The notes beneath the pieces were generated by a model. The model was not told the DNA's origin. It did not search any database and saw only the letters and a program-made list of their open reading frames with translations. This document shows, in pieces, positions 10,856-22,500 of a DNA stretch of 64,000 bases. The translations under genes and the position numbers were made by a program. Source of the stretch: Amyelois transitella (lineage: Eukaryota; Arthropoda; Insecta; Lepidoptera; Pyralidae). The DNA is taken from positions 350,001 to 414,000 of the forward strand of contig NC_083522.1 in the NCBI RefSeq assembly GCF_032362555.1, read 5' to 3'. Position 1 is the first letter of the stretch; the number at the start of each line of letters is the position of its first letter.

Positions 10856-13800
10856 ATGGCTGAAGCACCCGAGAGTGAGCCTGTTCCATCGTCTAGCGAA
10901 ATCGAGGTTTTGGTCGCTAGCGATGTAAAGGAAGACGATGAGGGACCAGCGCCCAAAAAACGGAGGCTCTCTGACAAAGATTCGTCTGACAAACTGGAGG
11001 ACAGGCTCGGGGGCATCCTGTGTTGCGCAGTTTGCCTGGACCTGCCTCAGGCGGCCGTGTATCAGGTATTCTAAAACAGTCGATGGCATTCTGCGCATCA
11101 GCTGTTTTGTAAAATATTTTTTGTAAATTACGTAATACCTACATTTGAGCTCTCGAGCTCTTGCGAAATGACAAAGTGTGAGTGGGTCGTGATCATGACG
11201 CCTACAACGCGCACTTTATCGTTATCGCAACTTTCGTTTCAGCGTCCATAATGTACTATCACTTTTTTGGTCACGTATTAATTAGGACTGTTATGTCGAC
11301 AAATTTTATTAGTTATTCTAAATTTGGTATACATATTATATTAATGATCTCAAATTGTATGAAACCTAACTACCTCTACCTGTAACTATTGTCGGGTCAT
11401 TTCATTTGTTTAATATTGGTGGTTGTGCAGTAAAACATTCTGTGATATTGTATGTTTAGTGCCTAGCGTGTATGTCTTAGAGTAAATACATTGTATCACT
11501 CATGTAACATTTCATTTAAATAAAGAAATGTTAAAGATATAGTTCTTTGTTATTGAGTACTCCTGGTTATCCTGTTCCCACACAGTAAGCAAATCCTTCT
11601 ACTGCAATATTGGAGAATTTCATTACTTCTAATTAAATGAAATTGCTTAAACATATACATACTTATTAAAAAAATATTTGAACTTTATGATACAATTTGT
11701 AATAAAAGATCTCAATCAATCTTGATTTACTCACAGTAAATGTAATAAATGTTATCTAGATTTATTTTCAAAACTTACATTCCCTTACCAACACGAGACT
11801 CCATAACATAATGTTTTGGGAAAAAAAGACTTGAATTTATGGCTACTAAAAGCAAATCCTGCATATAAAATTTATTGCAATACAAAATGATTGTTGAAGC
11901 ACTATCACAGTTACAAGCAATCAGCAAGCATATAATATAACCAGATAGTTCATTACTCTTCAATTATTTTTTTATAGAAGAGAATCTATAGGTAAATTGA
12001 GAATAATTTGTTTGTTTTAAAGTTGGTTTGTTTCTGTTCCAGCATTATTTATGTGCTAAGTTCTGTTCACAGGAGTCACAGCAATGAGCAGCCGAGATAG
12101 ACCACAGCACACATTGTCATTTACCTATGCCCTTTAACTAGCACTGGAGTAATAGTCAGGGATTAAAAAGTACATATCATTATATTAAAGTCAGGGGCAC
12201 ATAAACATAGAGTTTAGTTTATTTTACCTCTGACACTGTGCTCATTTTTGTCATTTATTTTCTCATTTTACAAATTGCATTTTTTATAAATCATTTTTTT
12301 TATGTGGATGCAACTTTTTTAAATTAATATTAAATGTTGAAGTTTGATTTTTCACCCACTATTACAAAATGTTTAAAACAGGTAGAATTTTATTTGGCAG
12401 CTTACTGTAACTAAACTAATTATTTTTTCTTTCCAAAGTGCATAGTTTACGGGCAAATCATTCACAACCATCCCATCACTATTAAACATCACTTCGTACC
12501 ACTGACACAAGGTTCAAATTTCAGTGCAGCAACGGGCACCTAATGTGTGCCCCTTGCTTCACCCACTTGCTCGCCGACTCGAGACTCCGCGATGAGACGG
12601 CCACCTGTCCCAACTGCCGCGTGGAGATCTCCAAGTCCACGGCGTCCAGGAACTTGGCTGTGGAGAAAACAGTGTCGGAGCTCCCGTCGGAGTGCAAGTT
12701 TTGCACCAGAGTGTTCCCCAGGCATTCGTTGCAGCATCATGAGGAGAAGATATGTGAGGAGAGGTGAGCTTTATTTATTTTGTCTAGTTTTATTTTTTTA
12801 GTTATAAAGGTATATTAAAACTGTTCTGGCAAAATAAATGTATTTATACAAGGTGTTATGATAAAGAATTAGTTATTTCTGTGACTATAATTACATTTTG
12901 ATATATCATAGAGCAATGGCGATTACAGGGTTACTTGTAAAGCAATAACGACCTCATTGAGACAGACAGACATCAATATGAACAGCAACATTTGTTCTAT
13001 GAGTTTGTAAAAAACCCTTACCGTTAGGATCCAATAACCCATAAAGCCGAATATGGCCTAGAATCTTCTCGGAACTATCTCCCCCCTCTATTTATGTTTT
13101 ACGAGGTTGTTGGTGTTTTACTTGTCTCTCCTCTGCTCGTCAACTGTAAAGCCGGCTTCGCTCCCGCAGGCCATACAAGTTCTCGCAAGTGGTAGTGGAC
13201 ACGAAGCGTAGTTACGTAGCGAGTTTGGTTCGCATCGTGTGGCAGGTGTACGCGTTGTTGGCGGCCGCCCTCGTCCCCCGCGCACGCGCAGCCTCCCTCA
13301 AGCGGCGCCGCCACACCAGGTGACGTCACTATACTAATGTAGTTTAGTGCGCCAGCTAACAAGTGCGATGTGAACCAAACTCGCTTTTTCTCTAGGATTT
13401 GTGTCGAAACGATCACAAACAAGCATACAAAAGAGTTATTTTATTTAGGTGGAGCCGTGAGCAATTGTAGCATATAAATATTCGTACAATGACATGATCC
13501 ATTTCTTGCTTACTTTATAAGTAAATACTAAAACAGACATATTATGCCAAAATTACATTGGCATGGTGTGGTGGAGGAGTAATAAAAGATTAACTCGTAA
13601 AAGTATACGTATTAGGGTATCTAGCTAGAATTACTGTGAACAAACTTAAATGCTGAACAATTTTCTTACGATCGCTATTACTAGTGATGTTTAAGTTTAC
13701 TTTTTAACAGAAAAAAAGAAGAATGTGACTATTTTTATAGGCTGACGGGTTGCAAGTACGCGTGCATCGGTTGCGAGTGGCGCGGGCCCGCGCACGAGGC

Positions 13801-16800
13801 GGCGGGGCACGAGGCGGCGTGCGCGCTGCCGCGGCGCTCCGCCGGCGACGTGCTGGCCGTGCTGGCCGCCGCCGAGCGCCGCGCCGCCGACCGCGCCGCG
13901 CCCTACACGCAGCTGTGGGACATGCTGTCTTACGAGAAGATCACTTTCACCGGTACCTATTTTTTTTTTCTTGGGACAAATTACACTGATTGAGTTAGCC
14001 TCGAAGTAAGTTCGAGACTTGTGTTACGAGATACTAACTCAACGATACTATATTTTATAATAAATACTTATATAGATAAACATCCAAGACCCAGGCCAAT
14101 CAGAAAAAGTTCTTTTCTCATCATGCCCTGGCCGGGATTCGAACCCGGGACCTCCGGTGTCACAGACAAGCGTACTACCGCTGCGCCACAGAGGCCGTCA
14201 ATCGGTTTAACGAACTACGGTCCATACTTATCAGTAGCTAGACTAAGTCCAATAGGTGCACAGTAAAGCGCCGTGCACGCAGCTGTGGGACATGCTGTCT
14301 TACGAGAAGATCACCTTCACCGGCACCTATGTCTGGTTTTAATGGACTACGGTCCATACTTATCAGTAGCTAGACTAAGTCCAATAGGTGCACAGTACAG
14401 CGCCGTGCACGCAGCTGTGGGACATGCTGTCTTACGAGAAGATCACCTTCACCAGATCTATATCTGGTTTTAATGAACTACGGTCCATACTTATCAGTTA
14501 AAGAAAAAAAGAATCCCAAGTTTGTAAGCTTATCCCTCACTAGCGACCCGCCCCGGCTTCGCACGGGTGCAAAATTCGGAAAAAATTATACATAAAAACC
14601 TTCCTCTCGAATCACTCTACCTGTTACAAAAAACCGCATCAAAATCCGTTGCGTAATTTTAAAGATTTAAGCATACAGACAAACAGACTAAAATAGCGAC
14701 TTTGTTTTATACTATGTAGTGATGATCATGATGTCATGAATGAAAAAAATAAATAGAAAGCAAAAAATCTTGGTAAAATTAAATCAATAAGGAGTCGCCT
14801 GATTTTGGAAATGCCGGCAAATAATGGTGGCAAATAAAAAAAAAATCTTGACTTTGAGATAATATGTTCTCAAATAAATTTAGCAAAAGTACCTTTCTTT
14901 TAGAGTTTGCATAATGCGATAAGGACGCCTTTTATGGGCAATGAAAGGTATTCTATCTTTTAAAATTTCAGACCTGCAATTGAAGCCATATCGCACAGAC
15001 GAGTCTGTCCACCGCTTGTACTACGAGAGCTCGCGGTTCACGGCGTTCGGCCACCAGTGGGTGGTGAAGGCTTTCATCAACAACAACCAGGGGGACCCCA
15101 CGCAGAGTGCTCAGCGGGAGATCACTTATCAGGTAAGATGTTTTATCATCATCGTTTAAGGTAGTTATTGTCTCTTTGGTGCCTTCTTTCCGAGGTCTCT
15201 GGGTAATGACATGTGTGGGTGGGTGGGTAACTTGATTACCATCCAAAAGTAGAATGTTCAGACAGTTACGTAACTCATCCAGCTTTGAGAATAGTTAAAT
15301 TGTCATTATCCTAATATGGTCATCATTATTCTCTTTAGGGGTATTCTTCTATCTTTCTCTAGGAAGGATCGTATTTAAGCACGAGGAGGATTCAAGAATA
15401 GGATTAATTACGTGTGGTGCTTAGGATCTACGTGATCATGTACCTTCATCCAGTTTGGACAATGAATACATATATGTGATAACTTCAGTCCTGCAATTGC
15501 AGGTTAATACTTGAACATTATTCTTCTGTGGGACCCTCCGAGATCCTAAAGATGACTAGGTTGAATCTTAATTTAAATCAGGTTTCTTTGTGAGATAATT
15601 TTTGATATTTTATGTATGTACGTTTGTTAGTTAGTTAAAAATGTCAGAGATATAATTTTTATTGTAAAATATTCATATTTTATGTTCAACAATATAGTAA
15701 TTTTAAACTGATTATTTTTCTCTTCTATAGGAATAACTCACTTTGTGACTATACTTCCTACTAGGGATGATCGATATTAAGAAAACATTTATGTGTCGAT
15801 AATATTGAAGTCATAACATCGATGTCAAAACATCGATATTTTCCAGCTAAACATTGATCAACATCGATGAATATCTGAATATATGAAAAAGGCGTGATTG
15901 TATGTATGTATGATTGTGTTCATCAGCTAATAATGAAGAGCAAGAGCGTGTGCCCGCTGTCGGTGCAGTGGGTGTGGCTGCGCGGCCCGTACGGCGAGGC
16001 GCGCGTGCGGCCGCGCGTGGCGGCGCACGCGTTCCGCGAGGACGCGGCCGACGCGCCCGCGCTGCCGCTGCCGCTGGCCGACGCGCGCCACGCCGACCGC
16101 CTGCTGGCCAGCAAGGCCGTGCACTTCAGGTCACACGAGTTGTTGTCATCACTACAGGGTGACTTTTAATTCAACTGTTAAGTGTACTTATCTAAAGGAT
16201 ATTTAAAAACGTTAAAAGAAAAATATCGGTTCATTGGTCTTTAATAAAGCGTGTGACGTAGTTTTTGAGGGTTTTTTAAATGTGAAAATGATGACGTTTA
16301 ATTTAAATAAAATAGGCTCAAACGGCTCAGAAGCATGTGTATAGTCTATGTTTAAAAGGATGCAGTTGTTTTAATTGTCACCCTGTATAGGTTTCACAAC
16401 ATTGCGGTTGACGTCAAGTGAATTACTTAAACTAAATTTACCGCCGCTTCCGAAGCGTCAGTGCAGACGTGTTGCCTTCCGCCTAGCCTTTTAATTTATG
16501 ATTAGGTGTGACTACTAGACTAGTTCATTTTCAATTTTGAATTTATTTAGGTATTATGTGTACATACATACGTGTGATCACGTCTATATCCCTTGCGGGT
16601 CACGTTCAGCTGTTTGGCTTGATGATAGAATTGCAATTCGAATAGTGACAGGTTTCTAGCACATCGCCTAAAAGAGAAATCCTATATCCTATGTATAGAT
16701 ATATATTTTATATATCCTATATATATAAGCCTATCGCTTAGTCGCATTTGAAAAAAATCCATGGGAAAGAGATGGAGTGGTCCTATTTTTTTTTCTACTG

Positions 16801-16933
16801 GTGCCGGGACCACACTGCACAGTAATTATTCCTTTAATCTTCTTAATTTAAAGGAGATGATTTTCTTTTTAGCAAAATAATGTATGAACCAAATATTCTT
16901 TACAGACTCATAATGTTTCTGACGTCCAAGTGA
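10856..16933 (+). CDS. ZFTRAF1: ZFTRAF1 / CYHR1: RING and TRAF-type zinc-finger protein, six exons
   Basis: Cysteine/histidine-rich protein of the CYHR1 family, a probable E3-ligase-type adaptor. Exons: 10856-11065, 12525-12763, 13741-13952, 14972-15132, 15927-16129 and 16906-16933. All junctions are GT/AG and in phase, giving 350 aa. The N-terminus has a basic patch, PKKRRL. RING ligands run C57, C60, C71, H75, C78, C81, C98 and C101 (CCAVCLDLP, then [20 protein letters not shown], then [11 protein letters not shown]). TRAF-type zinc fingers follow ([31 protein letters not shown]). Exons 4-5 encode the C-terminal domain ([33 protein letters not shown]). Exon 6 is only 28 nt and supplies the last residues LIMFLTSK, matching the family ending. 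Exons 3 and 5 are extremely GC-rich while the introns are AT-rich. The end of exon 3 is repeated in the intron. The gene converges on WDR89. Confidence 0.92.
11066..12524 (+). other. ZFTRAF1 intron 1
   Basis: A 1.46-kb AT-rich intron. I see no repeat or exon in it. Confidence 0.5.
13170..13383. repeat. GC-rich block with 20-bp inverted repeat in ZFTRAF1 intron 2
   Basis: GCGAGTTTGGTTCGCATCG at 13219-13237 recurs inverted near 13361-13383 (CGATGTGAACCAAACTCGC) with one mismatch. The enclosed DNA is GC-rich, unlike the rest of the intron, and contains a TGACGTCA palindrome at 13321. It may be a foldback transposon remnant. A 76-nt open segment flanked by AG and GT (13170-13245) would shift the frame if spliced in. 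Confidence 0.5.
13901..14498 (+). repeat. Tandem triplication of the 3' end of ZFTRAF1 exon 3
   Basis: The last ~50 nt of exon 3 plus ~80 nt of intron occur three times with a 131-132 bp period. The segment CAGCTGTGGGACATGCTGTC starts at 13910, 14280 and 14412. A fourth partial unit ends near 14498. In the second and third units the donor GT is replaced (GC and AT), so only the first can act as the exon boundary. The first unit is stretched by the SINE at 13961-14199; removing its ~238 bp restores the period. Confidence 0.9.
13961..14199 (-). mobile_element. tRNA-derived SINE (head GACGGCCTCTG)
   Basis: Read on the minus strand it begins GACGGCCTCTGTGGCGCAG. This A-box-like element is followed by the B box GGTTCGAATCC, an unrelated body and a poly(A) tail (poly-T at 13961-13969 on +). 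It lies inside the first repeat unit of the exon-3 triplication. No second copy is seen in the window. Confidence 0.85.
14540..14722 (-). mobile_element. Short non-autonomous Helitron-like element
   Basis: On the minus strand it starts A|TCACTACATAG and ends GGGTCGCTAG|T, the Helitron TC...CTAG layout between A and T. A GC-rich stretch before the end (CCCGTGCGAAGCCGGGGCGGG) forms the expected subterminal stem. The 183-bp element has no coding capacity. Confidence 0.65.
15765..15870. repeat. Cluster of ATCGAT / TCGATA words
   Basis: Six TCGAT-containing words lie within about 105 bp (GATCGATATT, GTCGATAAT, CATCGATGT, CATCGATATT, CATCGATGAA and an ATTGATCAACATCG variant). They could be DREF-like sites or a degenerate hAT remnant. 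The same words recur at 18860-18895. Confidence 0.4.
15887..15912 (+). mobile_element. RTE LINE tail remnant at the exon-5 acceptor
   Basis: AAAGGCGTGATTGTATGTAT continues as TATG repeats and matches the 3' end of the RTE LINE (AGAGGCGTGATTTTATGTAT). It ends about 14 bp before the AG acceptor at 15925-15926, so part of the normal branch and pyrimidine region of this intron appears to be transposon-derived. Confidence 0.55.
16155..16385. mobile_element. Mariner-like MITE
   Basis: CAGGGTGAC ends in inverted orientation, flanked by TA on both sides (TA at 16153-16154 and 16386-16387). Similarity continues inward for about 25 bp (TTTTAATTCAACTG against AATTAAAACAACTG). The 231-bp element has no reading frame. 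It starts about 25 bp inside ZFTRAF1 intron 5. Confidence 0.6.
16388..16512 (-). repeat. Interspersed repeat B, copy 1
   Basis: Shares GTTGACGTCAA, ATTACTTAAA and GCCGCTTCCGAAGCGTCAGTG with copies at 22185, 23461 and 25733. It is probably the 3' end of a non-LTR element, because other copies end in a TTTGAAT-type tail. Confidence 0.6.
16561..16823 (-). mobile_element. SINE-A copy
   Basis: Nearly full-length in reverse: TACATACATA tail, CACGTCTATATCCCTTGCGG, TCACGTTCAGCTGTTTGGCTT, CCATGGGAAAGAGATGGAGT and the GGTGCCGGGACCACA head. A TATA-rich tract is inserted at 16683-16732. It lies in ZFTRAF1 intron 5, just before the tiny last exon. Confidence 0.85.
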
Positions 16934-19527
16934 TCTACGAACTACATTCCTGGCGTCTAATTATCTAACAATCGCTTCAACGGGTAGGCCGGGTTATATT
17001 GACCTGGAAATATCATGATAATCTTCTGACATTTAACACAGAAACCTTTAATGACATTTTTTATGGAATAGCTATTTACAGTACACGGTATATAAGTTGA
17101 ACCAAAATGGCGGCGGTCTGCGCAAACGCCATACCTCATCTTAACACCAGTAAAGTCCATTGTGCATGTCAAAGCTTACATTCCGGGAACTGTATTTGCT
17201 AGGAACCTACAATCTCAGATGTTTAAATATCTATTATTCGTAATACGCCTTGATGTTACGAAGCATTTGTAAAAAAAAAAACAACACCAATTTCACTGTA
17301 ACTAAAATTTACTTATCGCTATGTAAATTTATACTTAAATTATAAACGCTTACACGGTCACATCATTATTATAGACTGGCGAAATCATAAGTAGGTACAT
17401 AACATCTCGAGTATGTTTATTAGATTTGTGTAATAAAAATTTCGTTCATCAATAATGTGGATAGGTATATATGGTAATTTATCAGCATTTTAACATGGTA
17501 TTGTCCAGATTTCACTATGATTGGAATTCGCGACAACCAAAGATAATGCAATATTCCAGAAGATGGTACTTATGATTTTTTTTAACAAAAACACCGCGTT
17601 TTCAGCTGTCTATTAAATTATTATGTGTGAATATAAATAAATGTCTTTATATAATAAGAAACAAATTGCAAAACCGTCTTTGCATAATTATTATCAAAAT
17701 ATAATAAATACATGTTATGAGTAAGTCTAGGCCTAAAACTGCGGCCCCTGTCCAAAATTTGAACATTTATTCGACGATATTTTTTCTATTTTGGATGTAA
17801 ACCAGACATCTGCAACTGAACATGAATTTAGAGCTTTAAGATATCTTGATAATGTTGTATCTTAAATTGTAAGTTAAAAACTATGTTTGATCATAACACA
17901 CGCACATCACGTCGAATTTGAAATGATTCTTATTGAATATTAACAAATGATACTGTCTGAATCATATTGAAAATGTAGGACAAAATATTTTTTTTCTTTT
18001 TAAATATGAACGTTTCAATATTGTTTTTAAATGAATGACATAGCAATTAATTTGTCATTGTCATGTTTAACTTTCCAATCCATAGAATAAGACTAAACAA
18101 TTAATATTAGGTTATGCTATAGTGTTATGGTTTTTTTTATTATTTTAGCTACAATTCTTATGATTTTAAATTATATTGAGTACAAATATATTTATTAAAA
18201 TTTTTAGTGGGTAATTATTGGGCTATTGTTTTATTCTGCTTTCTAAGTTGTTAATAACTATTTCTTGAATGGGATAAAAGTCTAGATAAAATAAAAATAA
18301 CACATATTTTTAGTGAGTCTATATTTTTTTTAAACTTAATTAGATTTTTCTATTAAGACATCTTATTGAGCAGAGAAGCACTGTACCTACAATATGCAGA
18401 TTTAATTGTAAATTTTTTATGACATTTTTAAATTCGTAGTATCTATGAAGATTGTCATGTAATCGCTTAAATGTGTTCATTTGAAGATTGAATTATTTTA
18501 TAAAATATATCTACTTATTTATAAAAATGGATTCTGTTTTGCAACTCTGAAAGACATACAAAGCCATATTTCGGAAGTACGCGTGGTATGTTTTTACCTA
18601 ATCAGTAGTGATATCATTACTGAATCTCAATTCCATCATTAAGACAGTTTCACGTGGCTTTAGAGTATTCTATTGACTCTGTCTACCCCGAAAGGGATGT
18701 TGTGGAATGTAATAATCCCTTTATAAGGTGTCAATCTTTTCTTTGGACTTGAAAGGAAAGCAAACGCTTTAGATAATGTGGTTACATTTATTATTGGAAG
18801 GCCAAAATAAGCGTTTTACATTCATGAGGAGTCTTAAGAAGAAATAATTTAAAAGACAATATCGATACCTATACATCGATATTATAAGGATATCGTGCTA
18901 CTTCTCGAAATGAGGCTTCTTGTTTGAAAATATTAGACTAGAGTACACTTTGCGAGTTGTCAAACAGAGTAGTTATGTAAATAATGGTTTTATTGATATT
19001 CATAGTAATGTTAAAATTAATGGTATTGTGTGTTTGGACCTCTCGTGATGAAGGTCGATTTTCCGGATTACATGTGTCCTTATTTTGAAATTAGCAAAAT
19101 ATTTTTAGTGTTTGCTAGCTTTTACAGTACTTCCAAATAAAGGATTTACTGAATTTTGGATTTTTATTTCAACGTTCTTCGTTTTGACGCACAAAAATGA
19201 TAATATTTGGCGCGTAGGTTTTATTTTCTTAAAAGCTACCTATATTTATGTAAAATAAGTATATTTAGGTAACCCAGAGATAGCCTCCTTCATTTTTTTT
19301 CATAAATGTTAATAAGTGCCATAAGTAATTTTATAAGAACGTACATAGATATTAATGGCCAATACTGGGCATTACGCACTTTAAAAAGGTGCTCTACTTA
19401 TTAGAACTTTAAGAGTAATAATAAAAGCGTAGTAAAAAATATTTCTTTTTACTAAAATGTCAAATAAAAGTCAATTAAAAAAAAATTAAAGAAAGTAAAA
19501 CAAACAAGCTTGTTTAGATAATATATA
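16934..19527. other. Convergent spacer ZFTRAF1 / WDR89
   Basis: 2.6 kb of AT-rich DNA holding both 3' untranslated regions and a worn SINE-A at 18605-18706. Nothing else is assignable. Short open frames here have no family. Confidence 0.5.
18605..18706 (+). mobile_element. SINE-A, degenerate 3' part
   Basis: GAATCTCAATTCCATCATTAAG and GACTCTGTCTACCCCGAAAG match the family; the segment between is scrambled. Confidence 0.6.
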
Positions 19528-22500
19528 TCAGTAAGGTCGTTGCCGACGCGCGCGCAGCCTGCCGAGCGCGGCCGCGGGCTGGCGCGGCGCGGGCTGCGCG
19601 TGCGCCGCGCGCCACACGCCCAGCGCGCCGCTCTCGCCCGCGGTCACCATCAGCTCGTGCTGGAATACATAGTATATTTATTATTTTATTTCACGATCGA
19701 ATGAAAACTGGACTGTTTGCATACTAAATTTTTATAATCAAGAATCTATCATCATATTATACCTACATATAATCAAGTCTATCCCTTGCGGGGTGGACAG
19801 AGCTAACAGTCTTGAAAAGACTGAAAGGCCACGTTCAGCTAGAATTGAGATACACAAATAGTGATAGGTGGCTAGCCCATCAGCTAAAAGAAGAATTCCA
19901 AGTTTATAAGTTTATCTCTTAAAACTTATTCATGCAACCGATATGAAATCCTGCAAATATCCAAGTCTGATATATTTCCAGGTCATACTCACATCTTTCT
20001 GATACCAGCAGCACCGGACCACTTGTTTGTTCTGCGCGAAGTTTGAGTGAGGTTGTAACTTCTTGTTTGTTATACTCAGCGACCTCAGCACATGTCTGTG
20101 AACAGGTTCGTATTGAATAAGTACATATATCGTTTTTACTTACAATTTTAGCGTAATTGACCACAATCTGCTTGATGGGAAGTAAAATAGTCTTAGAAGA
20201 AACACGCAAGGTTAAATAATATGTTTTCACTGTCTTGAAATCCATGAGTTGTAGTAATACGGTAACAGATATTTTGTTCTTAATTTTCATGAGAATAGTA
20301 AGGTAGCGCAGTAAAAAGAACAGAACTACTCCATCTATCTGTTTTCCACGTATGTTGTAAAAGGCGTTTAAGGGATAGACTTATATTTTTGGGATTCTTC
20401 TTTTAGGCGATGGGCTAGCAACCTGTCACTACTTGAATCTTATTTCAATTATAAAGCCAAACAGCTGAACGTGGCATTTCAGTCTTTTGAAGACTGTTGG
20501 CTCTGTCTATCCCACAAGGTACATATGTTATGTTATATGTAAGTGAGGACAATACTCAAAGGCTGATGAATTTTTTTCACACACCAGCTTCACTCGCCGG
20601 TGATTCCACTGGGAATTTCTGTTTATGTGCCGTGTGGTTCCCGGCACCAATACAAAAAAGAATAGGGCCACTCCATCTCTTTCCCATGGATTTTGTAAAA
20701 GGCGACTAAGGGATAGGCTTACAAACTTGGGATTCTTTTTAAGGCGATGGGCTAGCAGCCTGTCACTATTTGAATCTCAATTCTATCGTTAAGCCAAATA
20801 GCTGAACGTGGCCATTCAGTCTTTTCAAGACTATTGGCTCTGTCTACCCCGCAAGGGATATAGACGTGACCATATGTATGTATGTATGTATTTCTGTTTA
20901 TCCGTGCACCCACTGCAATTTTATTCAGCATAGTTTTTCTGATGGCAATGTAATTAATATATCAAGTATCATCGAGTTAGTATTTGTGTGAATTTTTATT
21001 GATATTTCTTACCCGTCCCCTCCGTACGAGCCGGCCAATACAACAGGAGTGTCGTCTGTGGAGGTGAAGACATCCACCAGGTAGCAGTCGTCATCCTTAC
21101 TTCTCTGGAAAATACAAATATATACATACATACATATGGTCACGTCTATATCCCTTGCGGGGTAGACAGAGCCAATAGCCTTGAAAAGTCTGAATGGCCA
21201 CGTTCAGCTATTTGGCTTAATGATAGAATTGAGATTCAAATAGTGACAGGTTGCTAGCCCATCGCCTAAAAAGGTTTGTAAGGTTATCCCTAAGGCGCCT
21301 TTTACGACATCCATGGGAAAGGGATGCGAGTGGTCCTATTCTTTTTTTGTATCGGTGCCGGGAACCACATGGCACGGCATTATTACACATTTTAGATTGA
21401 TTTATTTATTGAAGAAACATATTATACCTTCATACTCCTAGCAATCTTATCCCTGCCATAACTCCTGACCAGATCCCCAGTCGCCGAGTCCCACAGCTGT
21501 AGGTCATTGCTCTGGGTCACGCAGCCCACCTGGTCCCCGACCAGCCAGGATATCCTCTCCACGGAGTTCTCCACGTTAAGAGAGTATAATAATGCGTCAT
21601 CTTCACACTGCTCCATTATGTTGAAGATGTTCAGAAGACCGTCTAGGGAGCCTGTCGCTAGTACTTCCGTTTTGTCATTGTGGAATTTCACCTGTGTGAC
21701 AAATTATAGTTACATACATAGATATGATCACGTCTATATCCCTCGCGGGGTAGTCAGAGCCAACAGTCTAGACAAGTCTGAACGGCCACGTTCAGCTATT
21801 TGGCTTAATGACAGAATTAAGATTCAAATAGTGACCGGTTGCTAGCCCATCGCCTAAAAAAGAATCCCAAGTTTGTAAGCCCATCCCTTAGTCGCCTTTT
21901 ACGAGATCCATGGGAAAGAGATGGAGTGGTCCTATTCTTTTTTGTATTGGTGCCGGGAAACACACACAATTTATTTATTGTTTCAATTCATTTATTGCAT
22001 AATTATAATTTTGTACATTTCAGTTCTCACAACTACAATAGTCACGGTTTTAATAATAAGTACAACATGAACCTCATAGGGTATAGCACAATTATGACTA
22101 ATTATTATTATTATGTTCTACATTCATTCATGTTTTTAATGTAGACAATGTGCATTCGTCAATGATTTAGATTTAAGAGATCTATATTTGCATATTGACG
22201 TCTGATGAAAATGCTGCAGTGTAGTTTGTTCCGCCGCTTCTTCTACACATGCGCTTTGGAAGCTGTAGTAGTTATAATTAGATTTAAGTTATGTGACGTC
22301 AATAAGTGATACTTTGTATCCAATTTTGAGAATAAATCTATTGTATTCTGTTCTATGTTAAGAGTCCATTTTAATTTTCAAGTGGTTTTATGCTAAACAT
22401 GATGCAGACTGAATAATTAGAAGGCAGACCCTGGGCCTCAGTGGGGACACTATGAGACTATGTACCGATTACTTCTCAGTTGCATTAGTCACAGAGGTCA

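Noticed and set aside
13170-13245. Possible cassette exon of ZFTRAF1 (open, AG before and GT after)
   Set aside because: It is 76 nt, so including it would shift the frame of exon 3, and the sequence has no match in the family. It lies in a repeat-like block.
16386-16418. Alternative last exon of ZFTRAF1 after TATAG
   Set aside because: It gives a short open ending in the right phase but belongs to interspersed repeat B; the exon at 16906-16933 matches the family C-terminus.
19919-20290. 123-aa minus-strand open frame
   Set aside because: It overlaps a real WDR89 exon in the wrong frame; the rest is intron and SINE.
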